This document shows positions 26,195-33,925 of a DNA stretch of 64,000 bases, one piece after another; within the stretch, counting starts at the first letter, position 1; the number at the start of each line of letters is the position of its first letter. The stretch lies in assembly GCF_001618425.1 (NCBI RefSeq), contig NZ_BDCU01000017.1, positions 1 through 64,000 of the forward strand. Direction: 5' to 3'. The translations under genes and the position numbers were made by a program. Source of the DNA: Nocardia fusca NBRC 14340. Lineage in GTDB: Bacteria > Actinomycetota > Actinomycetes > Mycobacteriales > Mycobacteriaceae. A model generated the notes under the pieces. That model searched no databases. It had not been told where the DNA came from and saw only the letters and a list, made by a program, of their open reading frames with translations.

Positions 26195-28645
26195 ATGGGT
26201 GGTGGACACATCGCCCTCACCGGGAACAAATTCCGCGACCTCAACATCTCGATCGAGCCACGTGATGAGCCACGGCGGTCGTTGCGTGACCTGGTCCGGA
26301 TTTTCGGCGACACCGACCTCCCCGAGGTCGCGGCTGTGAACCCGTACCTGATGGGGGCAACGAGTTCGGCGTTCGGCGGTCCCGACACCTACGGTGGGCG
26401 GGACCGATATCTGGCGCGCACTGCCAACCAGGTCGATGCCCGGCTCGCCCGAGCGCTGACAGGTACCCGGATGGTGCTTGTGGTCGGCCCGTCGAAGGCG
26501 GGCAAGACCCGCACCCTGTTCGAAGCAGTCCATGCGTTCGAGCCAACGGCCCGGGTGCTGTGGCCGGTTCTCGACGGCCTGGAAGATCTGGTCGCCCACG
26601 AGCGAGTGAACAGCACCGATGACACCGTAGTAGTGTGGCTGGACGACCTGCACGAGTACCTGACAGGTGCCCGGCCACTCACCCCGGCGGTTCTATCGCG
26701 GTTGACCGCGCGCGCCGGACGCACGGTGGTGGTGGCGACGTTGCGGTCGGAGATGCGCGCCCAGCTCAAAGGCGAGGGAGAACTGCGGCGCGACACCCGC
26801 TTGCTGCTCGATCAGGCACTGTTGATCGACTTGGTATCCACCAGTGAGGACCCCGACGAGCAGGCCGCTGCCATCCTCGCCTACCCCGGCCAGATCTCGG
26901 CCGGATACGGCCTGGGGGAAGCACTGGCGGGGGCGCCGGAGCTGCTGGCACGCTATGACGACGCCAAAGCCACAGACCCGGTACAGCACAGCGTGATCGC
27001 GGTCGCGGTCGACTGGGCGCGTATCGGACGACCGGATCCGATCACCGAGCCCGTTCTCACCGATCTCACTATGCGCAGAATCCGAGTGAACCGGCCGGAG
27101 ATCGACATCACCGGCGAGACGGTCCGTGCGGCGATCGCCGCTGCCCGTACACCGCCAACCGGGGCCGGGCGTGCCGCTGCGCTGCACACCGGCTTCCTCG
27201 ATGGCGAGGGAACCCGTGGATACCGGCCCTTCGACTATCTCGTTGCCGCCGACGACGGACAAGATCACCGCCCCCCGCGCTTCATTCCGGACACCTTCTG
27301 GGAGGACGCGACTCAGGATGCCGACCTCGGCGTGCTGATATCGGTCGCGGACACTGCCTACACGCGCGCCAATACAACCAGCGCGCTCGCGCTGCTGCGT
27401 CGTGCGGCGATTATCGGCCATCTCGGCGCGATGGCCAACCTGGGAGTTCTGCTCTACGAGCGGGGCGAGTACGCGGAAGCGGAAACCTGGTACCGGAAAG
27501 CCGCCATCGCCGGCAACTCCGATGCCATGTACAACCTGGGTGTTCTGCTCCGCGAGCGGGACGAGGTCCCGGAAGCGGAATTCTGGTGGCGGACAGCCGC
27601 CGCCACCGGGTCCCCGCCCGCGTTGTACAACATGGGTGTTCTGCTCCGCGACCGGGGCGAGTACGCGGAAGCGGAAACCTGGTACCGGAGAGCCGCCGCC
27701 GCCGACGACTCCAGGGCGATGTTCAGCCTGGGTGTTCTGCTCGGCGACCGGGGCGCGGATGTGGAAGCGGAAACCTGGTACCGGAAAGCCGCCGCCACCG
27801 ACGACCCCGCCGCGATGGTGAATCTCGGTGTTCTGCTCCGGAAGCGAGGCGAGGTCGCGGAAGCAGAAACCTGGTACCGGAAAGCCGCCACCACCGGGTA
27901 CACCCCCGCGATGTACAACCTGGGCGTTCTGCTCCGCGACCGGGGCGAAGACGCGGAAGCGGAAACCTGGTACCGGAAAGCCGCCACCGACGACCCCGCC
28001 GCGATGGTGAATCTGGGTGATCTGCTTCGGAAGCGAGGCGACGACGCGGAAGCGGAAACCTGGTACCGGAAAGCCGCCGGGACGGGCGCCCCCGTCGCGA
28101 TGTACAACCTGGGTGTTGTGCTCCGCGACCGGGGCGAAGACGCGGAAGCAGAAACCTGGTACCGGAAAGCCGCCGCCACCGGGTACACCCCTGCGATGTA
28201 CAACCTGGGCGTTCTGCTCCGCGACCGGGGCGAAGACGCGGAAGCAGAAACCTGGTACCGGAAAGCCGCCGCCACCGACGACCCCGCCGCGATGGTGAAT
28301 CTGGGTGTTCTGCTCTGGAACCGGGGCGAGGTCGCGGAAGCGGAAACCTGGTACCGCAAGGCCGCCGGGACGGGCGCCCCCGTCGCGATGTACAACCTGG
28401 GTGTTCTGCTCCGTGAGCGGAGCGCGGACGCGGAAGCGGAAACCTGGTGGCGGAAGGCTGCCGCCGCCGGGTATCTCGCTGCGAGATTCGAACTCGGTAA
28501 ACTGTTCTGGGAGCGCGATAAGGTCGCGGAAGTGGAAACCCGGTGGCGGAAGGCTGCCGACACCGGCGACCCCGCCGCGAGGTACAACCCGGGCGATCTG
28601 CCCCGAAAACGGAAGCAGAAGCGGAAGCGCAGGCGGAAATCCTGA
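26195..28645 (+). CDS. STAND-type ATPase with 13 Sel1/TPR-like repeats
   Basis: An 816-residue signalling ATPase. Residues 1-20 (HIALTGNKFRDLNISIE) look like a strand-rich linker, and NPYLMG at 50-55 opens the NTPase. The Walker A is GPSKAGKT (98-105) and the Walker B is VVVWLDDLHEY (145-155); a helical winged region follows to about 390. From residue 396, thirteen repeats of about 32 residues (consensus ETWYRKAAATG, then AMYNLGVLLRDRGEDAEA) form a Sel1/TPR-like solenoid. The tail is a basic cluster, RKRKQKRKRRRKS. STAND proteins with repeat sensors act as triggers in bacterial immunity and signalling; no enzymatic effector domain is visible in this chain. The ATG at 26195 is the first possible usual start. 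Confidence 0.75.
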   Translation: MGGGHIALTGNKFRDLNISIEPRDEPRRSLRDLVRIFGDTDLPEVAAVNPYLMGATSSAFGGPDTYGGRDRYLARTANQVDARLARALTGTRMVLVVGPSKAGKTRTLFEAVHAFEPTARVLWPVLDGLEDLVAHERVNSTDDTVVVWLDDLHEYLTGARPLTPAVLSRLTARAGRTVVVATLRSEMRAQLKGEGELRRDTRLLLDQALLIDLVSTSEDPDEQAAAILAYPGQISAGYGLGEALAGAPELLARYDDAKATDPVQHSVIAVAVDWARIGRPDPITEPVLTDLTMRRIRVNRPEIDITGETVRAAIAAARTPPTGAGRAAALHTGFLDGEGTRGYRPFDYLVAADDGQDHRPPRFIPDTFWEDATQDADLGVLISVADTAYTRANTTSALALLRRAAIIGHLGAMANLGVLLYERGEYAEAETWYRKAAIAGNSDAMYNLGVLLRERDEVPEAEFWWRTAAATGSPPALYNMGVLLRDRGEYAEAETWYRRAAAADDSRAMFSLGVLLGDRGADVEAETWYRKAAATDDPAAMVNLGVLLRKRGEVAEAETWYRKAATTGYTPAMYNLGVLLRDRGEDAEAETWYRKAATDDPAAMVNLGDLLRKRGDDAEAETWYRKAAGTGAPVAMYNLGVVLRDRGEDAEAETWYRKAAATGYTPAMYNLGVLLRDRGEDAEAETWYRKAAATDDPAAMVNLGVLLWNRGEVAEAETWYRKAAGTGAPVAMYNLGVLLRERSADAEAETWWRKAAAAGYLAARFELGKLFWERDKVAEVETRWRKAADTGDPAARYNPGDLPRKRKQKRKRRRKS
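27482..28645 (+). repeat. 96-bp tandem coding repeats
   Basis: Twelve consecutive units of 96 bp (one of 93 bp) encode the Sel1/TPR-like array, each starting near GAAACCTGGTACCGGAAAG. Units at 27866-28150 and 28151-28438 form a duplicated block of three: the signature segments TGYTPAMYN, DDPAAMVN and TGAPVAMYN recur in the same order. The high DNA identity implies recent expansion and likely variation in copy number between strains. Confidence 0.85.
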
Positions 28646-28756
28646 ACGGGCTACGTGTGACTGTTTTCGGATCCTGCTCGACTCGGAAGGTCTCCATCAT
28701 GGGTAGCCACGGTCCCGGCACCCGGCACCACCGCCGCGGGGGCGAGTAGCGCAATC

Positions 28757-29074
28757 GTGGAGATCGCCAGCGCGCACGGTACCTTGCTGCACGCCGATCA
28801 TCTGGTCATGTTCGTCGGCCGCACTGCGGTCGCGCCCGCCGGACCGCGCGAGTTCGGGCACCAACCACGTACTGCCGACCGCCGGTGGCGCCAAACACAG
28901 TGCGGGCCTCTCGGTTTCCCGCTTCCTCGAACCGCTCACCTACCGGCGCGTGGAGCGGTCGGCCACCCAGAGGCGGCCGGGGCCGTCGAAACCATCTCAC
29001 AGTACGAAGGTATGGCCGCTCACGAGGCGACCGCGACCATCCGCCTCGACGCCTACCGCAACGGCGAGGCCTGA
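28757..29074 (+). pseudogene. Decayed HisD-family (histidinol dehydrogenase-like) C terminus
   Basis: Read across two frame changes, the DNA encodes HADHLVMFVG, then GTNHVLPTAGGAKHSAGL, SVSRFLEPLTYRRVE, and then SQYEGMAAHEATATIRLD with a stop at 29074. This is the C-terminal pattern of histidinol-dehydrogenase-like enzymes, closest in feel to the GTNHVLPT type that oxidises other alcohols such as sulfopropanediol. The N-terminal three quarters are absent. It lies between the STAND gene and the right-hand terminator repeat. Confidence 0.7.
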
Positions 29075-29113
29075 GATACGCCTCAGCGGGCCATCAGCCC
29101 GTTCGGCCGTAAT

Positions 29114-29158
29114 CGGGGATACCCCCACCTGCGCGGAGCCAAGGTGGGGGTATCCCCG
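29114..29158. terminator. Long hairpin terminator, right copy
   Basis: A 17-bp perfect stem, CGGGGATACCCCCACCT (29114-29130) and its complement (29142-29158), with an 11-nt loop. It ends the microprotein operon on the minus strand and also follows the HisD-like pseudogene on the plus strand. Confidence 0.85.
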
Positions 29159-29161
29159 GTT

Positions 29162-29239
29162 TCAGGGCCCGGGCCACCAGAGCGCGACCGTGAGCCCGAG
29201 CAGGCCCAGCGCCAGGTGCATCAGCGCCAGATCAGCCAT
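29162..29239 (-). CDS. 25-residue hydrophobic microprotein, right copy
   Basis: The product begins MADLALMHLALGLLGLTVAL and ends WWPGP: one membrane helix capped by a Trp pair. Its ATG overlaps the stop codon of the preceding resolvase-like gene by 8 bp, so translation is coupled. The stop is followed at once by a strong terminator. The near-identical peptide at 25403-25480, despite silent DNA changes, supports a real gene. Probably inserted in the cytoplasmic membrane. Function unknown. Confidence 0.65.
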   Translation of the reverse strand: MADLALMHLALGLLGLTVALWWPGP

Positions 29240-29567
29240 CTCCCGGCCGCCCCGGCGACCCCTCGGACGTGGCCCAGCGGTGACCGCGCGGGTAGAGCCG
29301 CATCGGAGTGATCAGTGCCGCATGCTCGGTCACCAGCTGCCGCACCGATTCGGCGTGTTCGAAACCGGGTACGACCACTGCTCGCGCGTCGAACTCGCTC
29401 GCGTGCCGGGCCAGCGCCAGTACGGTCACCAGTGGACGTGCGTCGGTGTACACGGTGTACACGAGCCGATACCCGTGCCGACGCGCCAGCTCGTGCAGGT
29501 CCACGCCGGACATGGGAACATCCCGCCTGACCTGCCCGATCGCGGCAGGACTCTCAGCCGTGACCAC
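29232..29567 (-). CDS. Small resolvase-like protein, paralogue
   Basis: A 111-residue protein whose core, DLHELARRHGYRLVYTVYTD, then ALARHASEFDARAVVVPGFEH, aligns with the protein at 15181-15486. It has the fold pattern of a serine-recombinase catalytic domain without the nucleophile. The GTG at 29567 has GGGAGG 5 nt upstream and overlaps the end of the preceding small gene by 14 bp. Its stop overlaps the microprotein start. Likely a ligand- or partner-binding remnant of the recombinase fold; function unknown. Confidence 0.65.
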   Translation of the reverse strand: MVTAESPAAIGQVRRDVPMSGVDLHELARRHGYRLVYTVYTDARPLVTVLALARHASEFDARAVVVPGFEHAESVRQLVTEHAALITPMRLYPRGHRWATSEGSPGRPGDG

Positions 29568-29748
29568 GCGGACCTCCCGCGTCGGCACACCAGCGCCGCA
29601 TCGCGTGAGCGATGAACTCCAGCCGTTCGATCGACGGCAGCACCGCCGCCGGTCCATCCGGTATCCGCGTGACCACGGGCGTACGAGCGGGTAGCCGCCC
29701 CGAAGGGAATTCGCTCGGCCGACCGCACCGTAATTCTTTGGCATACAT
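29554..29748 (-). CDS. Small Arg/Pro-rich protein
   Basis: A 64-residue polar protein (LPARTPVVTRIPDGPAA, then IERLEFIAHAMRRWCADAGG) with a helical C-terminal half. The ATG at 29748 has a GGGGA site; a TTG at 29754 behind AGGAG is an alternative. It overlaps the resolvase-like gene by 14 bp, giving an operon of tightly packed small genes transcribed away from the XRE gene. Not recognised. Confidence 0.5.
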   Translation of the reverse strand: MYAKELRCGRPSEFPSGRLPARTPVVTRIPDGPAAVLPSIERLEFIAHAMRRWCADAGGPRGHG

Positions 29749-29768
29749 GGGCAATCCCCTGCTCCTGG

Positions 29769-29990
29769 CTAGTCTTGGAGAGCACCCGGCGCAGGGTCCA
29801 ACAGGGCATCAGCGACCACACTGTGAACGATGGACCACCAGTTCGCGGCGCTCCTGGCGTTGACCTGGTGTCCCCCGGCGATTCCGAGGGGGTGGCCTGC
29901 GCCGGGTGCGTCCTCAGTAGACCGCCGCCACAACGAGTTCGGAAGAGCTACCGTGGAACTTCCATGGCAGAACCCACAGTATTTCTCCAT
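29769..29990 (-). CDS. Possible small protein upstream of overlapping operon
   Basis: A 73-residue frame with a CGFCHG start and a tail, NWWSIVHSVVADALLDP, ends 20 bp before the next small gene. GGAGG lies 5 nt before its ATG. Codon use is only moderately typical, and an equally long frame exists on the other strand (29830-30021), so this may be promoter DNA only. Confidence 0.3.
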   Translation of the reverse strand: MEKYCGFCHGSSTVALPNSLWRRSTEDAPGAGHPLGIAGGHQVNARSAANWWSIVHSVVADALLDPAPGALQD

Positions 29991-30034
29991 GGACGCCTCC
30001 ATATTTCGTCGATCCGGTTAGCAAAGGTAAAGAG

Positions 30035-30916
30035 ATGCCCTCTGGATCCACCCTTCCGCGGCGAGCGTTGGGCCGACAGCTGAGAAAACTCCGCGAGCGG
30101 TCCGGCTTTACGGCGGCCGCGGCCTCCCGCATCGCCGAAACGAGTCCCCAGACCTACGGTCGGCTCGAAGACGGGCGCATCACCAAAGTCACCGACATGC
30201 TGCTGAATACGTTGGCCAACGCCTATCGAGCCACCGATTCGGAACGTCGGCTGCTACTCGCACTGGCACAGGAGATCCGCACCTCAGCAGCAACTGGTGG
30301 TGGTTGGTGGCGTGCCTACGCGGACTCGTTGGCCACCAACTTCGACCACTACCTGTCACTCGAGGATGCGGCCGACTGGGTGACTTCCTGGCAGACGACC
30401 CTGGTGCCCGGGCTCCTCCAGACCCGCGAGTACCGACGCGCCATCACATGGGCGACGTCTCATGACACCCCTGCGGAAGAGGTCGACCACATGTTGGACA
30501 TGGCCGCCAAGCGACAGGCCATGCTCGACCAGCGAGACTTCCGTTTCGAGGCATTGCTGGCCGAAGGCGTACTCCATTACCAGGTCGGAAACCCGCAGAT
30601 CATGGCAACGCAGATCCAAACCCTGGTCAACAGATCCGAGCGAGTCGAGATTCGCATAGTCCCGTTCCGGGCCAAGAACCCGAGCGGCCTCATCGCTTCC
30701 CCATTCGTACTGTTCTCGTTTCCGCCGCTACTGACATCCAAGCTCCAGGAACCCCCAGTTGCCTACGTCGAAGGTCTGGCCGGCGACCTGTATCTGGAAC
30801 GTGAGGCCGAAGTGAAGCGGTTCTCCCGAGAGGCAGAATGCATCCGGCAGGTAGCGTTGCCCAGGTCAGCATCCAGAGAACTGATGCTGAAGGCATTGAA
30901 GGAGTGGCAACCGTGA
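30035..30916 (+). CDS. XRE-family regulator with DUF5753 domain
   Basis: A 293-residue protein. The N-terminal HTH (about 10-70: LGRQLRKLRERSGFTAAAAS, then TYGRLEDGRITKV) is followed by the DUF5753 region with the WQTTLVPGLLQTREYRRAI signature and a C-terminal YVEGLAGDLYLE. This type is abundant in sporulating and mycelial actinobacteria and pairs with DUF397 proteins. The AAAGGTAAAGAG before ATG 30035 is the ribosome site. The DUF397 gene overlaps its stop by 4 bp. Confidence 0.93.
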   Translation: MPSGSTLPRRALGRQLRKLRERSGFTAAAASRIAETSPQTYGRLEDGRITKVTDMLLNTLANAYRATDSERRLLLALAQEIRTSAATGGGWWRAYADSLATNFDHYLSLEDAADWVTSWQTTLVPGLLQTREYRRAITWATSHDTPAEEVDHMLDMAAKRQAMLDQRDFRFEALLAEGVLHYQVGNPQIMATQIQTLVNRSERVEIRIVPFRAKNPSGLIASPFVLFSFPPLLTSKLQEPPVAYVEGLAGDLYLEREAEVKRFSREAECIRQVALPRSASRELMLKALKEWQP

Positions 30917-31116
30917 TCGACCAGACGGCCGCGAAGTGGTTCAAAAGCAGCCGCAGCCATGGCGGTAAAGACTGCGTAGAGGCGGCACATCTGGAAAACG
31001 GGCATGTGGGCGTGCGCGATTCCAAGAACCCGACCGGCCCGGCTCTGATCTTCACACCTGGTGAGTGGGACGTCTTCCTGGCGGCCGAGAGGTCCGGAGG
31101 GTTCGACCGGCCGTAG
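30913..31116 (+). CDS. DUF397-domain protein
   Basis: A 67-residue protein with the DUF397 pattern: WFKSSRSHGGKDCVEAAH, VGVRDSKNPTGPAL and FTPGEWDVFLA. The GTG at 30913 overlaps the XRE stop (GTGA). Such pairs control development and antibiotic genes in Streptomyces, with the small protein acting with or against the HTH protein, and can act like toxin-antitoxin pairs. Regulation of the divergent small-gene operon is possible but unproven. Confidence 0.92.
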   Translation: MIDQTAAKWFKSSRSHGGKDCVEAAHLENGHVGVRDSKNPTGPALIFTPGEWDVFLAAERSGGFDRP

Positions 31117-31484
31117 CCCTTGACCAACGAAACACCGGCGTGAGGCCGGTCGCCCGGTCGCCGCAGGTGCCTCGAGAAGGGGTCGTGACGGCGACCGAGT
31201 CGTTTCCGCATCCGGCCGACGCACCCGTGCGCCCCGGCTTGCTCTTCGGCTCGATCAGCGGAACGCCGACGGGACCGACTCGATACCCGCTTCGCGCCGG
31301 GCCGGCAGCTCGGTCGGAGTCTTCGGGTCACTCACCACGCCGGACGGCTCGACCCATGCCGAACTCGGTGACCTGATCCCGGGCTATTTGTTGTCCAAGA
31401 GTGTGTCAACGCGCCGACCGTCGAGTTGGCCACTGCGTCCACGGGTAAGCACTCGCGCTACGACGGCCGGAGTCGACGCCTGCC
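31117..31484. other. Gene-poor region with possible coding remnant
   Basis: No intact gene in 368 bp. A stretch at about 31310-31400 reads VGVFGSLTTPDGSTHAELGD, then LIPGYLL, without a start or stop in the same frame. It may be the leftover of a deleted gene, but I cannot name the family. Confidence 0.3.
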
Positions 31485-32369
31485 CTAGTTGTCCTCGACG
31501 AGCGCCTGGGTGCGAGCGCTCAGCGAACGGCCGAGCTCGCTCACCTCCGCATCCATCTCGGGCAGCCAGGTCCGGGTGGCGGTGCCGACGAATCGCTCGA
31601 TCAGTGGAGTCTGCAGCACCGGTTTCAGCCAGCGCAGCACGCCCGACCACCCGGGCACATTGATCCGCTCGGCGCGCCGCTCGATGCCCCGCTCGAACGC
31701 GGCGGCGCACTCCCGCACCGAGACGGTTTTCTGGAACAGGCCCGGCAACGAGGCGAGCGCCCGCACGGCCGCCGGCAGATCGGTGAACGTTTCCCGCACC
31801 AGCGCGGTGTCGATCCACAACATATGCGCCGACCCGACCGCGACGCCACGGTAGCCGACCTCCGCTCGCACAGCGTTGGCGAAATGCTCGACCCCGGCCT
31901 TCGTCGCGGCGTAACCCGCCAGGCCCGGCATCGCCACGTAGGCGGCGACGGAGGATACGACCAGCACGTAGCCGCGCCGTTCGATGACCGCGGGTAGAGC
32001 GGCGCGCACGGTATGGAAACATCCGACGAAGTTCACGTCGACCACCCGCCGGAAGGCAGCGGGGTCCACCCCCAGAACCGATCCGTAGCTGCCGATACCG
32101 GCGTTGGCCACGACGACATCGATTCCGCCGAACCTTTCGATTCCCCGCGCGACCGCGGCCTCCATCGCGGCGAGATCGCGTACATCCGCGGTGACCGCCA
32201 CGACGTACTCGTCGCCGCCGAGTTCCCTGGCGAGTTCCCCCAGCGGGGGTGGATCGATATCGGTGAGTACCAGCCGCGCGTCACGCGCCCGCAGCATCCG
32301 GGCGAGCTCCGCCCCGATACCGCGGGCGGCGCCGGTGATGAGTACGACCTTTCCGGTGAAGGCGGTCAT
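31485..32369 (-). CDS. Short-chain dehydrogenase/reductase
   Basis: A 294-residue classical SDR. The cofactor motif TGAARGIG is at about 13-20, the NAG motif is in VVANAGIGSYG, and the active site is the Ser in VVSSVAAYVA with Tyr-x-x-x-Lys as YAATKAG. The Asp after the second strand (LTDIDPPP) suggests NAD rather than NADP. The C-terminal extension of about 70 residues (RAERINVPGWSGVLRWLKPV) is typical of the mycobacterial lipid-related SDR group. It stands alone. Substrate unknown. Confidence 0.9.
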   Translation of the reverse strand: MTAFTGKVVLITGAARGIGAELARMLRARDARLVLTDIDPPPLGELARELGGDEYVVAVTADVRDLAAMEAAVARGIERFGGIDVVVANAGIGSYGSVLGVDPAAFRRVVDVNFVGCFHTVRAALPAVIERRGYVLVVSSVAAYVAMPGLAGYAATKAGVEHFANAVRAEVGYRGVAVGSAHMLWIDTALVRETFTDLPAAVRALASLPGLFQKTVSVRECAAAFERGIERRAERINVPGWSGVLRWLKPVLQTPLIERFVGTATRTWLPEMDAEVSELGRSLSARTQALVEDN

Positions 32370-32734
32370 GACGTTGAAGATTAGACCGGCCGGTCCGCCC
32401 CCGGAAGGGTTCGGCCGCCGATATCAGCGCTTGTGAGCGTGCTGTTACCGCGATGCCGGAGTCTGCGAGCCCCGGCCCCGAATCGTGACTCGATCGCCCG
32501 GCCGCGGACATGGTCGGGATCCCGCGTGAATCGGCGGCGCGAGGGCGCTTCGTGAGACGTTCCCCGGCGCCACGGGACCCGCCAGGGCCGAAGTGGCGCG
32601 CACTACCGCCGGTGGACGTGGCCGTGAGCCGGATCGCGGACCGGCGATGCCAGGACAATCTCCCGCCCCGCGCGGATCGTGGCCGTAGCGCCTCGGAGCG
32701 GTCGGCCCCCCCTCCGCGGCCGGTCGCCGCTGGA
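32370..32734. other. Intergenic region
   Basis: These 365 bp lie between the RsbW-like gene (3' side) and the SDR gene (5' side), both on the minus strand. I see no gene, repeat or clear hairpin; the SDR promoter should be here. Confidence 0.35.
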
Positions 32735-33151
32735 TCAGTTGCCGCCGGACCGGTCGAGTTCGGCCCACACGGTTTTGCCGCCGTCGCGGTAGTCGGTCCC
32801 CCACCGGGTCGCGAGCTGGGCCACCAGCAGCAGCCCGCGCCCGCCCGTGTGGTCGGGCCGCCGGAACCGCGCCGGGGCGGGCGAGGCGTCGTCCACCTCG
32901 ATACGGAACCCACCGCGGCCGTCGACCATCAGCCGGCAGCTGCGCGGCGAGCGGGCGTGGCAGCGGGCGTTGCTCACCAATTCATCGCTCACCTGCACCG
33001 CGTCGCAGACCTCGATACCAGGGCAACGACCCACCAGGTGGCGCACCTCGGCCCGCACCCGCGCCGCCGGCGCCGTCCGGAGATCCATTTCGATAAACAG
33101 ACCATCCGGTCCATCACCGCTCCGCTCCGGATCCGGTGTCATCACACTCAC
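32735..33151 (-). CDS. RsbW-like anti-sigma/histidine-kinase-type ATPase
   Basis: A 138-residue GHKL-fold ATPase. The N box reads VSDELVSNARCHA, the G1 region is RIEVDDASPAP and the G2 loop is GGRGLLLVAQLATRWG. Stand-alone proteins of this kind in actinobacteria act as anti-sigma factors or serine kinases for STAS-domain antagonists. It could partner the STAS protein at 47719, but it lies 10 kb from that operon. The GTG at 33151 has GGAGG upstream. Confidence 0.85.
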   Translation of the reverse strand: MSVMTPDPERSGDGPDGLFIEMDLRTAPAARVRAEVRHLVGRCPGIEVCDAVQVSDELVSNARCHARSPRSCRLMVDGRGGFRIEVDDASPAPARFRRPDHTGGRGLLLVAQLATRWGTDYRDGGKTVWAELDRSGGN

Positions 33152-33444
33152 TGCGGCTCTCCTCCCGCTCCAGCGAGCCCCCTACCCGCGGCCGCTCCAA
33201 CTGAGCCCCGCTTACCCGCCACCACCCGGCGGAAACCACACGGCCGCGCCGGGGACTCCGTTCGTCGCGGTCGGCCCGGTGCCCGGTGACTTCCAGAGCA
33301 TGGTTCGGCGAAATCCCGGCGGCCGCGCCACCGGCGACACCGACTCGTCGGGTGTGCACGGAACGGGCCCGGCCGGACTGCTCATCGGTCGAATCCTCGC
33401 CGGTGACCGGCCGAACCGCAGCCCCGGCACGGTGCCCGGACAGC
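33152..33444. other. Intergenic region downstream of cspA
   Basis: Nearly 300 bp without a gene between the cspA terminator and the RsbW-like gene. It should hold the promoter of the latter. Confidence 0.35.
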
Positions 33445-33474
33445 AAGAAACCCGCGCCGTGGCGCGGGTTTCTT
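33445..33474. terminator. Rho-independent terminator of cspA
   Basis: A perfect 14-bp stem (AAGAAACCCGCGCC and its complement) with a tiny loop, 13 bp past the cspA stop. Runs of A and T at the base make it work in either direction. Confidence 0.9.
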
Positions 33475-33487
33475 TGTTGGTCGGCTC

Positions 33488-33691
33488 CTAGATGGCGCGG
33501 ACGCTCTGAGCCTGCGGGCCCTTCTGGCCCTGCTCGATCTCGAACTCGACACGCTGTCCCTCGTCGAGGGACTTGAAGCCGGAGCCGGAAATCGCGGAGT
33601 AGTGGACGAAAACGTCAGGACCGCCACCGTCTTGCGCGATGAACCCGAAGCCCTTTTCGCCGTTGAACCACTTCACACTGCCTTGCGACAT
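33488..33691 (-). CDS. cspA: Cold-shock protein CspA family
   Basis: A 67-residue nucleic-acid chaperone with one OB-fold cold-shock domain. RNP1 is KGFGFIAQ and RNP2 is VFVHYSAI; it begins [14 protein letters not shown]. It binds single-stranded RNA and DNA and melts secondary structure. The A/T-rich leader upstream (33692-33720) and the strong terminator give it its own transcription unit. Whether it is cold-induced cannot be told. Confidence 0.97.
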   Translation of the reverse strand: MSQGSVKWFNGEKGFGFIAQDGGGPDVFVHYSAISGSGFKSLDEGQRVEFEIEQGQKGPQAQSVRAI

Positions 33692-33925
33692 ACTGTTATT
33701 TTACTTCCTGTTGCGAGCCGAGCGATCACTTCAACAACCCGTGCTCGCCTACCAGCATGCCATAGATCGGCCGCCGCTCCCGAAAGGGTGAGGTAGCGCA
33801 CGCTCAGCGGGGGTGATTTCGAAGACGGCAGGTCCTCGACAGCCGGGTCTCTGCGGCGAACTCCGGCGTCGGCGCCGGCCGAAAACGAAGCGACACCCTC
33901 GTGGATCGTCTCGTAGTTTTCGTCC

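Larger units (their letters stand above)
29114..29290. repeat. Right copy of terminator-microprotein repeat
   Basis: Direct repeat partner of 25358-25530, in the same orientation and about 3.75 kb away. It includes the hairpin, the microprotein gene and the last part of the resolvase-like gene, which is intact here. Confidence 0.6.

Noticed and set aside
25403..26653. A 416-codon minus-strand frame across the STAND adaptor gene
   Set aside because: Only its last 25 codons (the microprotein) are supported, by the second copy; the rest is antisense to real genes and not conserved.
27454..28587. A repetitive minus-strand frame opposite the Sel1 array
   Set aside because: Its repeats simply mirror the DNA repeats of the coding strand.
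29830..30021. A 63-codon plus-strand frame before the XRE gene
   Set aside because: It lacks a ribosome site, has mixed codon use and competes with a minus-strand frame; more likely promoter DNA.
32510..33289. A 259-codon plus-strand frame over the RsbW-like gene
   Set aside because: Antisense to a well-defined GHKL domain; Pro/Arg-rich shadow product.
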